A stretch of 49,692 nucleotides of DNA, from positions 1 to 49,692 of the forward strand of contig JAFAGA010000080.1 of assembly GCA_023423045.1 (NCBI GenBank). Reading direction: 5' to 3'. The stretch comes from Bacillota bacterium. Its GTDB lineage: Bacteria > Bacillota > Clostridia > Lachnospirales > Lachnospiraceae. Below are positions 42,907-49,692 of this stretch, in pieces. The notes under the pieces were generated by a model that saw nothing but the letters and a program-made list of their open reading frames with translations, searched no databases and was not told where the DNA came from. The translations under genes were made by a program, and so were the position numbers. Positions within the stretch are counted from its first letter, which is position 1; every line of letters starts with the position of its first letter.

Positions 42907-43119
42907 ATGAGAATCAGTGCCAGAAACCAGCTCAAGGGCAGGATTATTGAGATACAACCCGGAGCTGTAAATGCTGTGGTTGTTTTAGATATCGGAGGCG
43001 GGAACAGAATCAGCTCCTCTATCACAATGGAAAGTGTGAAGAACCTTGATCTAAAGATTGGGGATGAGGCGTATGCCATTATTAAGGCCTCCTCCGTTAT
43101 GATTGGAATCGATTACTAA
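42907..43119 (+). CDS. mop: Molybdenum-pterin-binding (Mop/TOBE) protein
   Basis: The 70-residue product is a single Mop domain. MRISARNQLKGRIIEIQPGAVNAVVVLDIGGG at the start and KIGDEAYAIIKASSVMIGID at the end are the two conserved blocks. Such molbindins store or buffer molybdate or tungstate as small oligomers. GGGG-rich sequence upstream serves as ribosome site. No mod transporter lies nearby. A terminator follows at 43154-43175. Confidence 0.9.
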   Translation: MRISARNQLKGRIIEIQPGAVNAVVVLDIGGGNRISSSITMESVKNLDLKIGDEAYAIIKASSVMIGIDY

Positions 43120-43153
43120 ATCATATTGAATACAGATATTATTTTATGTCTTT

Positions 43154-43178
43154 GGGCTGGCAGTTTAGCCAGCCCTTT
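43154..43178 (+). terminator. Terminator after the molbindin gene
   Basis: GGGCTGGC (43154-43161) and GCCAGCCC (43168-43175) with a 6-base loop, then TTTGATCGTTTG. Only about 40 bases separate it from the next start codon. Confidence 0.75.
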
Positions 43179-43219
43179 GATCGTTTGTAAAATTAACTAA
43201 GAAAAGGACCGGTGTTCTC

Positions 43220-44176
43220 ATGGAGACAAACAATATTCAAAACAAAGCAGCCGCAATTAAGGAAAATATCCAAAAAGTCATTGTTGGAAAGTCGGAGATC
43301 ATTGATCTGCTTCTTACGTCTCTCCTTGCAAACGGACATGTATTGCTGGAGGATGTCCCCGGCACCGGCAAGACAATGCTTGCCAAGTCTCTTGCCAAAT
43401 CAATCGACGCAGATTTCAAGCGGATTCAGTTTACACCGGATCTTCTTCCTTCCGATATCACAGGGCTGAACTACTATAATCAGAAGCAGGGGGAATTCAC
43501 TTTCCATAAAGGTCCTGTCTTTGCCCATATTCTGCTGGCGGATGAAATCAACCGCGCCACACCAAGAACTCAATCCAGTCTCCTGGAATGCATGGAGGAA
43601 AGACAGATCACCATCGATGGGGTAACCCATCTGCTGGAAAAGCCATTTCTGGTCATTGCCACGCAGAATCCGGTGGAGACCTCAGGCACTTTCCCGCTGC
43701 CGGAAGCCCAATTGGACCGCTTTCTGATGCAGCTTGGCCTTGGCTTCCCTTCCGCTTCCGAGGAATTATCCATCTTAAGCCGTTTTACCCTGGACAACCC
43801 CTTGGAAACCTTGCATCCGGTATGCACGAAAGAAGAATTGCACGAGATGCAAGCCTGCATAAGAGCAATCTATGTCCACCCCACTTTAATGGAATATATG
43901 ATTGAACTCATCAACCGAACAAGAAGAAATGATAATATTGCTCTGGGTGTCAGTCCAAGAGGAACTCTGGCTCTGCTTCGTGCCTCTCAGGCCTACGCCG
44001 CCCTTCAGGGCTTGACCTATATAACCCCAGAGATCATAAAACATCTCGTTCCATTTGTATTGACCCACCGCTTGATCCTTCGTTCTAATTTTCAAAAAAC
44101 CGCTTCTGCTGCCGAGCTGCTGAGCCGGATCCTGGAGGAGACCGCCGTTCCTACGGAGAACTTTACAGATAAATAA
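43220..44176 (+). CDS. MoxR-family AAA+ ATPase
   Basis: The 318-residue ATPase of the MoxR (APE2220/BatA) group has Walker A DVPGTGKTML, Walker B ILLADEINRATPRTQSSLLECMEERQ, sensor 1 VIATQNPVE and the arginine-finger region LPEAQLDRFLMQ. MoxR proteins act as chaperones that activate or assemble partner proteins. The next two genes (DUF58 and a membrane protein) form the usual partner set and follow within 20 and 42 bases. AAGGA stands before the ATG. The client is not known. Confidence 0.92.
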   Translation: METNNIQNKAAAIKENIQKVIVGKSEIIDLLLTSLLANGHVLLEDVPGTGKTMLAKSLAKSIDADFKRIQFTPDLLPSDITGLNYYNQKQGEFTFHKGPVFAHILLADEINRATPRTQSSLLECMEERQITIDGVTHLLEKPFLVIATQNPVETSGTFPLPEAQLDRFLMQLGLGFPSASEELSILSRFTLDNPLETLHPVCTKEELHEMQACIRAIYVHPTLMEYMIELINRTRRNDNIALGVSPRGTLALLRASQAYAALQGLTYITPEIIKHLVPFVLTHRLILRSNFQKTASAAELLSRILEETAVPTENFTDK

Positions 44177-44194
44177 TGATTGAAAGGATTTATT

Positions 44195-45310
44195 ATGGAG
44201 ATAGCCGCTGCTTTACTTGGTGCATTTCTTCTGTACCGATTACAGAAATATTTATACAGCAGATTCTGGAACCGGAAGCTTACTGTTGAGCTGAACTTGT
44301 CCGAGAACCATGCAGTGGAGGGAGACCAACTGACCTTAAACGAGACAGTTACCAATCAGAAGCTTCTGCCAATCCCTGCTCTGAAGATAAAATTCATGAC
44401 TTCACGGCATTGGACTTTTTCTGATATGAAGGAAACCGAGGTTACGGACAATACCTATCGAAATGATCTTGTCTCCGTCATGATGTATCAGAAGTTGACG
44501 AGAAGAATTCCCTTTATCTGCTCCAAACGCGGATATTATTCTATCGATCGAATCACCTTTGTCTGCAATGATCTGCTGTTTGAATCGGAGCTGGTAGAAG
44601 GCAGCCACCTGGATATCCATCTCTACGTCTATCCGAGGCCGGTGGAATACCATAGAATTGAAATACCTTTTCAGACCATGCTGGGCACTGTACTGACCAA
44701 ACGTTTTATCAATGAAGATCCCTTTGAATTCAAAAGTATCCGCGAATACCAGTCCTATGATACTATGAAGACGATTAACTGGAAGGCTTCCGCAAAAACC
44801 GGTTCTCTCATGGTTAATGTATACGACCACACCGCTTCCCAGCAGATCAAGATTTTGCTTAATCTGGAATCGGATACGATTTGGCTCTATGAGGATCTTC
44901 AGGAGGAAAGCATCCGGCTGGCTGCTGCATTTGCACAGCATTTCATAGAACAGGGAATTCCTGTATCGCTTTATACCAACGGCCTTGATATAATCAGCCG
45001 GGAGGTACTTCATGTCCCCGCAGGCTCAGGAAAGAATCATCTTCGGACCATCAACGAGACACTTGCCCGCATTGATGCTTCGGCAGCACTTCCTCCCTTT
45101 ACCAGGTCTGTGGGTGAAGAGCTGAGCAATGTCAATCCGAAGGATTATCTTCTGCTCATCTCCTCCTATCAAAGACAGGAGCTGCAGGATCAATTGGAAA
45201 GACTGTCACGGGATCACATTGATTTTACATGGATTATTCCGGTCAATCGTGAGGTTCGGCTATCCGTGGAGGGGAGCATGTTATCCCATATACTTACCTG
45301 GGAAGTGTGA
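44195..45310 (+). CDS. DUF58 domain protein
   Basis: A 371-residue protein with an N-terminal membrane-proximal segment, a beta-rich middle and a C-terminal DUF58 region (DPFEFKSIREYQSYDTMKTINWKASAKTGSLMVNVYD), which has a von Willebrand factor A-like fold. It lies between a MoxR ATPase and a polytopic membrane protein; this trio is widespread, and in several lineages the third gene carries a transglutaminase domain. AAAGG 7 bases upstream supports the start at 44195. Confidence 0.9.
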   Translation: MEIAAALLGAFLLYRLQKYLYSRFWNRKLTVELNLSENHAVEGDQLTLNETVTNQKLLPIPALKIKFMTSRHWTFSDMKETEVTDNTYRNDLVSVMMYQKLTRRIPFICSKRGYYSIDRITFVCNDLLFESELVEGSHLDIHLYVYPRPVEYHRIEIPFQTMLGTVLTKRFINEDPFEFKSIREYQSYDTMKTINWKASAKTGSLMVNVYDHTASQQIKILLNLESDTIWLYEDLQEESIRLAAAFAQHFIEQGIPVSLYTNGLDIISREVLHVPAGSGKNHLRTINETLARIDASAALPPFTRSVGEELSNVNPKDYLLLISSYQRQELQDQLERLSRDHIDFTWIIPVNREVRLSVEGSMLSHILTWEV

Positions 45311-45351
45311 GAAGAGCTTGAATTAATACTTTCGAAGATTGGAGGAATTTT

Positions 45352-46599
45352 ATGAATTTCAGACGTCATCAGCTTATCATCGATCTGATTAATATTCTGA
45401 TGCAGTTTACGATTGCTTACCTGTTCCTCACAATCGCACTGCATAATTTTGTTGAAGGAGCTGCCCTTCTTACCTTGTTCTTGCTCCCGGCACCTTTTCT
45501 CTCCTATGCCATCCGCAAATATACGAAACATATCTGGTCCTTTCTGCTGCTGCACATAGCTTTATTGGCTCTTTATGGTATGGCATTTCATCCTGTATTA
45601 CTTGTCATTGCCAGCAGCATCTATCTGGTCATACTGACTATAGCCGCTTTTTATCAAAAACAGAGGGAGGACAATTATGGATATCTCTCTATGTTTGCCG
45701 TAACTATATTTTTATTGTTATACATCTGCAGTTATCTGGCCGGTATGCCGGATATGCAGCAGCTTTGCTTTACGCTGGCAATCATGTTCATTCTGCTGGG
45801 TGTCCTGAAGCAATACCTGATTAATCTAAGCCGGTTCGCCCATAATCATGAAGACAATCGGAATATGCCCTTTCAGCAGATCAGAAATTCAAATCATGTA
45901 TTAATGGCCTTTCTATGCAGCCTATTCTTTGTTGTCATGCTGATATTTTCCAGGTTTCCCTTAGGGGCGGCCCTTAGCTATATCGGAACTCTGGCTCTGC
46001 GGGTTCTGCGCTTCCTGCTTTCGCTAATCCGTTTTTCAGAACCCGAGGAATCCATGGATGCGGTTCCTGAAAAAGAAACCCCTGCCGACTTTGATATGAC
46101 ACCGGGGGAGACCTCATGGATCATGGAACTGCTCTCCAGAATAGTTCAATGGATTGCTACGATCCTTATCATTGCCGGCATCATCGCCTTGATACTCTAC
46201 GCAATTTACAGGTTATATCGTTATTTCTACCTAAAGAGCGAAGGAACACTAAAAGACGAGGTCGAATTCATCTCTCCCTACACAAAAAGAGAATGGATGA
46301 AACGGGATAAAAAGAAAGTCCAGCGAAAACTCTTCGGACGCTCGAACAATCATATGATACGCAAGTCGTTTGCTAAGGCGGTGTCCACGAATACCAAGGG
46401 AAGCAAAACGCTGTCAGTAAGTCTGACTCCATCCCAATTATCCGAATATGCCATAGGACAAACTCGCATATCCTCTTCCCCCTCTGATGATGAGGATAGA
46501 AAAAAGGAGCTGTTGACCTCCTTTTACGAGAAGGCAAGATATAGTGATCAAGAATGTACAAGGGATGAGGTAAAACAGGTGAAAGAGATATTGAAATAA
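45352..46599 (+). CDS. Polytopic membrane protein, DUF4129-like tail
   Basis: This 415-residue protein has about six transmembrane segments in the first 230 residues, another at about 255-280, and a cytoplasmic tail whose end (FYEKARYSDQECTRDEVKQVKEIL) matches the end of DUF4129 proteins. In many MoxR/DUF58 operons the third protein has a transglutaminase core between membrane part and DUF4129 tail; no Cys-His-Asp core is seen here. GGAGG precedes the ATG. Likely role: membrane partner of the DUF58 protein; substrate unknown. Confidence 0.8.
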   Translation: MNFRRHQLIIDLINILMQFTIAYLFLTIALHNFVEGAALLTLFLLPAPFLSYAIRKYTKHIWSFLLLHIALLALYGMAFHPVLLVIASSIYLVILTIAAFYQKQREDNYGYLSMFAVTIFLLLYICSYLAGMPDMQQLCFTLAIMFILLGVLKQYLINLSRFAHNHEDNRNMPFQQIRNSNHVLMAFLCSLFFVVMLIFSRFPLGAALSYIGTLALRVLRFLLSLIRFSEPEESMDAVPEKETPADFDMTPGETSWIMELLSRIVQWIATILIIAGIIALILYAIYRLYRYFYLKSEGTLKDEVEFISPYTKREWMKRDKKKVQRKLFGRSNNHMIRKSFAKAVSTNTKGSKTLSVSLTPSQLSEYAIGQTRISSSPSDDEDRKKELLTSFYEKARYSDQECTRDEVKQVKEILK

Positions 46600-46719
46600 T
46601 TGAATATTGGACTTATTAAATATTAAAGTAAAAGTGTCCGTATCCTTCTTTTTAGTTGCATTTTGTATATTACTTTCTGTTCTGCAAACACTAAGTTAAA
46701 AAGAAAGGAGCAATTGATC

Positions 46720-46902
46720 TTGAACAGCAAAGACACATCTTCTAAAAAGCAAGGTAAGAGCAGCGTTATTGATGATAAGATGAGCAATAAGAATGTTACT
46801 CATACGGATCATCGTTCAAAAGGCGCTTCCAATAGCAATTCAAGTTATCCCTTTGACTGCCCTCCTGGTGAAGGCCCTAAGCCCAGAATAACCTCAAATT
46901 AG
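46720..46902 (+). CDS. Small hydrophilic protein (60 aa)
   Basis: A 60-residue Ser/Lys/Asn-rich, probably disordered protein ending in SYPFDCPPGEGPKPRITSN. A TTG start at 46720 is supported by AAAGGAG 9 bases upstream; longer readings lack a site. I do not recognise the family. It is followed by a strong terminator. Confidence 0.5.
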   Translation: MNSKDTSSKKQGKSSVIDDKMSNKNVTHTDHRSKGASNSNSSYPFDCPPGEGPKPRITSN

Positions 46903-46954
46903 GTGAATGTATTAAATTTCAATAAAATTCATTGTTTTCGACGCATTCTAACAT

Positions 46955-47004
46955 AAATAGCTTCCTATGAAATTCATCATAATTATCATAGGAAGCTATT
47001 TTAC
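46955..47004 (+). terminator. Strong terminator upstream of csp
   Basis: A perfect 16-bp stem (AAATAGCTTCCTATGA at 46955-46970 against 46986-47001) followed by TTTTA. Confidence 0.8.
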
Positions 47005-47044
47005 TGCTTCTGCAAAACATCCGTAAAATATTATTTTATTTCTC

Positions 47045-47073
47045 TTGACTTATTGAATTTTACATGATATAGT
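47045..47073 (+). promoter_or_regulatory. Promoter of the cold-shock gene
   Basis: TTGACT (47045-47050), 17 bases, TATAGT (47068-47073). It leaves a leader of about 110 bases, as is usual for cold-shock genes. Confidence 0.7.
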
Positions 47074-47188
47074 GAGGAAGTATTTTAAATAAAGAATTGA
47101 TTTCACATATTTTTGTAGATCATTTTTTTGATTTACAGGGGTATGTGTTTTTTATTGGAATATAATAAAATTTAAGGAGGTATCTTTC

Positions 47189-47389
47189 ATGAATAAAGGT
47201 ACTGTAAAATGGTTTAACGCACAAAAGGGGTTTGGTTTTATTTCTGATGAGCAGGGCAATGATGTATTCGTACATTACTCCGGACTTGCTATGGATGGTT
47301 TCAAGTCAATTGACGAAGGCCAGACTGTAACATTCGATGTGACAAAGGGTGCTCGCGGAATGCAGGCTGTCAATGTACAAATCGCATAA
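47189..47389 (+). CDS. csp: Cold-shock protein, CspA family
   Basis: The 66-residue single OB-fold protein has RNP1 (KGFGFI) and RNP2 (VFVHY) for binding single-stranded nucleic acid. It acts as an RNA chaperone. AAGGAGG 8 bases before the ATG and a long leader suggest post-transcriptional control. A short stem with a T run at 47403-47432 ends the transcript. Confidence 0.96.
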   Translation: MNKGTVKWFNAQKGFGFISDEQGNDVFVHYSGLAMDGFKSIDEGQTVTFDVTKGARGMQAVNVQIA

Positions 47390-47402
47390 TAGTTTTGTTG
47401 GG

Positions 47403-47432
47403 AAGGATTGCTTTTATAAGTAGTCCTTTTTT
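47403..47432 (+). terminator. Terminator after csp
   Basis: AAGGATT (47403-47409) pairs with AGTCCTT (47422-47428, one G-T pair) and is followed by TTTT. Confidence 0.6.
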
Positions 47433-48599
47433 ATTGTCTTTTTGTGAAAATTATCTTTTAAAATGTATGATTGACTTATGGAATATTGAATTTCCTTCAA
47501 ATATGGGATTTCAATTCATGCACCTATAAAGGGTGCGACAGCACTTTCCGACTATGAATGTTCTCTCGCTGAATTTCAATCCACCCATAAAGGGTGCGAC
47601 GTTCCCTTGCTGCCTTCTGTTGATGCTTTCACCGATTTCAATCCACGCACCCATAAAGGGTGCGACCGGTAACTGACATGGAAACCGGAGACGTGATACT
47701 AATTTCAATCCACGCACCCATAAAGGGTGCGACTCGCCAAAATCGAGGCGAAGATACAGGATATTTACATTTCAATCCACGCACCCATAAAGGGTGCGAC
47801 ATGCGGTTGTTTCCACAGCGGATATCCCTAGCGGATTTCAATCCACGCACCCATAAAGGGTGCGACTACAGGATCATTTTAATTTAGGAGGTAAAATTGA
47901 TATTTCAATCCACGCACCCATAAAGGGTGCGACAATATGGCTGATATTGTAGCTTTCCTCCTGATGAATTTCAATCCACGCACCCATAAAGGGTGCGACC
48001 CTCGTAGCGGATCGCATCATAATTTTCTGTGGCAATTTCAATCCACGCACCCATAAAGGGTGCGACTAAATATTAATCTGTTTGTTATATGAATCAAATA
48101 ATTTCAATCCACGCACCCATAAAGGGTGCGACTCATCGTCCTCCTCCAGCTCCTTCACCTCCATGATTTCAATCCACGCACCCATAAAGGGTGCGACATT
48201 AAGCAGCTTCTTTACTTCACAGCGCTTCAGCCGATTTCAATCCACGCACCCATAAAGGGTGCGACATCCAATGTCCTGTACTTCAATTAACTTAAACTTA
48301 AATTTCAATCCACGCACCCATAAAGGGTGCGACGTTACGTTTTCACAGGCTTGTTTGCATATTTCAAATTTCAATCCACGCACCCATAAAGGGTGCGACT
48401 CTTTCTTTTGAGTACGTGACTTCTGGTGTTAAATTTCAATCCACGCACCCATAAAGGGTGCGACGGGCATTTGACAGGATTATTAAGAGTAATAAGATAA
48501 TTTCAATCCACGCACCCATAAAGGGTGCGACACCATGGGGGTGAGAAATGTGTATAAATCTGTTTATATTTCAATCCACGCACCCATAAAGGGTGCGAC

Positions 48600-48632
48600 C
48601 TTCTTCCCGGGGAAATCGAAGACTTGTCCAGA
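48600..48632 (-). repeat. Duplicated spacer, older copy
   Basis: A 33-base spacer starting CTTCTTCCCGGGG (plus strand), seventh from the leader, identical over its full length to 48994-49026. Confidence 0.95.
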
Positions 48633-48993
48633 ATTTCAATCCACGCACCCATAAAGGGTGCGACGGTCTCAGCTGATAGATGTAAGATCGAAAGCAGATT
48701 TCAATCCACGCACCCATAAAGGGTGCGACTAAAGTTATTATTTTATATGATGTAACTGCACTTATTTCAATCCACGCACCCATAAAGGGTGCGACGATAT
48801 AAAAAACAAGATAATCGAAATGGTGAAAGATTTCAATCCACGCACCCATAAAGGGTGCGACGTATTACTATTATTAAGGAGGAAAATGAGTTATATTTCA
48901 ATCCACGCACCCATAAAGGGTGCGACACTCATTTCTTTTTGGTGTTCCTTATCCAACATTCATTTCAATCCACGCACCCATAAAGGGTGCGAC

Positions 48994-49026
48994 CTTCTTC
49001 CCGGGGAAATCGAAGACTTGTCCAGA
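48994..49026 (-). repeat. Duplicated spacer, leader-proximal copy
   Basis: The newest spacer of the array, identical to 48600-48632; five other spacers stand between the two copies. Confidence 0.95.
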
Positions 49027-49058
49027 ATTTCAATCCACGCACCCATAAAGGGTGCGAC

Positions 49059-49208
49059 AGCTATATATTGTACCACGTACAATATATTCAACAAAATATA
49101 GATTTTTAAACTGTATTTTTTACTTATAATCTAAAAAAATAAATAAAATCTATACTTTTTGAGTGCGAACCTCCCATGCTTTTCATGTACACTTAGGGTT
49201 CGCACTTA
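49059..49208 (-). promoter_or_regulatory. CRISPR leader with conserved-looking hairpin
   Basis: About 100 AT-rich bases lie next to the first repeat. Before them, directly after cas2, an inverted repeat AGTGCGAACC (49162-49171) and GGTTCGCACT (49197-49206) encloses 25 bases. It lacks a T run. It may be an element of the leader or a transcript end of the cas operon. Confidence 0.75.
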
Positions 49209-49499
49209 TCATATAATCATAGCATCCTCAACTTTATAAGTCCCTTTGGCACCTATGTGCTGGACTTTCCTGTCATAATTATCACCGAGTCTATAGAAAC
49301 GAAGACTGTCCATTTCTACATTAATCACATCCAGCAGTTGCTTTTTTACCTTCAATAATTCAGCCTCAGTCAGCTTGCATTCAAATACAGAATTCTGTAC
49401 CCTTTGCCCATAATTCACACATATTTTTGCTACTTTGCGTAATCTGCTCTGCCCTTTGGCTGAAGTCACATTAATATCATAGGTTATTAAAATATACAT
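49209..49499 (-). CDS. cas2: CRISPR-associated endonuclease Cas2
   Basis: This 96-residue protein is the Cas2 subunit of the Cas1-Cas2 spacer integrase. It has the ferredoxin-like opening MYILITYDIN (Asp8), the block NYGQRVQNSVFECKL and DSLRFYRLGDN, the signature of type I-C Cas2. AGGAAG precedes the ATG. The cas1 stop codon lies eight bases upstream, the normal cas1-cas2 spacing. The rest of cas1 appears to be displaced by an insertion, so cas2 may have lost its partner and its upstream promoter. Confidence 0.95.
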   Translation of the reverse strand: MYILITYDINVTSAKGQSRLRKVAKICVNYGQRVQNSVFECKLTEAELLKVKKQLLDVINVEMDSLRFYRLGDNYDRKVQHIGAKGTYKVEDAMII

Positions 49500-49507
49500 T
49501 ACTTCCT

Positions 49508-49567
49508 CTACTTCCAGAAAAATGGTGGGTATTGTTCTATATCTCCTCTAAGATGCCTGGCTAGCTG
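49508..49567 (-). pseudogene. cas1: 3' remnant of cas1
   Basis: Reading leftward into the TAG at 49510-49508, the last 18-19 codons give QLARHLRGDIEQYPPFFWK, which matches the conserved end of type I-C Cas1 (LARxLRGD...YPPFxWK). Upstream, the same frame soon stops (TAG at 49594-49592) and the sequence turns into repeated GATACC/TTCGCA motifs that look like an IS end. The break is placed near 49566. The remainder of cas1 may lie beyond the IS, outside the window. Confidence 0.7.
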
Positions 49568-49692
49568 ATTATTTCGCATCAAGGATACCGCCTACCAGCA
49601 CATTTTGATATCATCAATTCGCAAGAATGATACCAGTAATATTTTTATTGATACCAGGCGTAGCACTTTATCCCATTAGCCTCTTAATGATT
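49566..49692. mobile_element. End of an insertion sequence, IS21-like, partial
   Basis: From TGATTATTTCGCATC at 49566 rightward, GATACC or GATATCA recurs at 49584, 49607, 49629 and 49650 (spacing 23, 22, 21), and TTCGCA precedes two of them. Regularly spaced terminal repeats are a trait of IS21-family ends, where they bind transposase. A 5'-TG terminus fits. No transposase gene is within the window, so family and orientation stay open. Confidence 0.55.

Larger units (their letters stand above)
47508..49058 (-). CRISPR. Type I-C CRISPR array, 24 repeats and 23 spacers
   Basis: Read on the minus strand, the 32-base repeat begins GTCGCACCC and ends GTGGATTGAAAT, with a GCACCC/GGGTGC stem, the type I-C form. 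Spacers are 33-36 bases. The leader and cas2 lie at the high-coordinate side, so new spacers enter at 49058. The leader-distal repeats are worn: 47508-47539 has three C-to-T changes in the plus-strand reading, and 47573-47600 lacks four bases. The other 22 repeats are identical. The spacer at 48994-49026, nearest the leader, is identical to the one at 48600-48632. ORFs across the array are shadows. Confidence 0.98.

Noticed and set aside
47511..49101. Open frames across the CRISPR array
   Set aside because: They consist of translated repeats (FNPRTHKGCD and similar) separated by spacers.

Overview
The window looks like chromosome from a low-GC, endospore-forming Gram-positive anaerobe, most likely a member of Clostridia close to Lachnospiraceae. 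The grounds are strong AGGAGG ribosome binding sites, sigma-A type promoters, dipicolinate synthase genes (dpaA/dpaB), FeoAB iron uptake, an archaeal-type aspartyl-tRNA synthetase, a clostridial-type 8-oxoguanine glycosylase and a type I-C CRISPR locus. No tRNA or rRNA gene was seen. Product names come from reading the proteins; no search was run.

Layout. 0.1-4.2 kb: a BusR-like regulator (GntR helix-turn-helix plus RCK_C) followed by a three-gene glycine-betaine/proline-type ABC transporter. 4.4-6.9 kb: a leftward operon of a secreted anchored protein, a class D-like sortase and a membrane protein, converging on a 36-residue membrane peptide. 7.1-13.2 kb: a leftward oligopeptide transporter operon oppA-oppB-oppC-oppD-oppF, with a repeat-rich 580-base gap between oppA and oppB. 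13.5-17.0 kb: dpaA, dpaB and an asparagine synthase, led by a sigma-K-like promoter. 17.1-18.7 kb: yajC and tgt, leftward. 18.9-21.4 kb: a Cache-HAMP-GGDEF-EAL protein. 21.6-30.3 kb: aldolase, thioesterase, a YczE-like membrane protein, aspS behind a structured leader, a coiled-coil protein, ogg, an acetyltransferase, an MFS transporter and a NiaX-like ECF S component. 30.4-36.3 kb: an HD-GYP protein, a chemoreceptor and a second GGDEF-EAL protein.

36.5-38.3 kb holds small genes and dispersed repeats, including a ferritin-like protein behind tandem hairpins. 38.4-42.6 kb is a metal region: DtxR-family regulator, feoA, feoB with an in-frame minisatellite, and a ZIP transporter. 42.9-47.4 kb has a molbindin, a MoxR/DUF58/membrane-protein operon, a small hydrophilic protein and a cold-shock protein. 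47.5 kb to the end is a leftward type I-C CRISPR array (24 repeats, 23 spacers), leader, cas2 and the last codons of cas1. The cas1 remnant abuts what looks like the end of an insertion sequence running out of the window.

Themes. Second-messenger signalling is heavy: three c-di-GMP proteins, and a c-di-AMP link through the BusR-like regulator. The most unusual candidates are the aspS leader (two 20-codon reading frames, each with three Asp codons, an attenuator-like terminator/antiterminator pair and a large hairpin), the apparently IS-interrupted cas1 with a duplicated newest spacer, the FeoB minisatellite, the paired hairpin repeats before the ferritin-like gene, and the hairpin and repeat cluster inside the opp operon.
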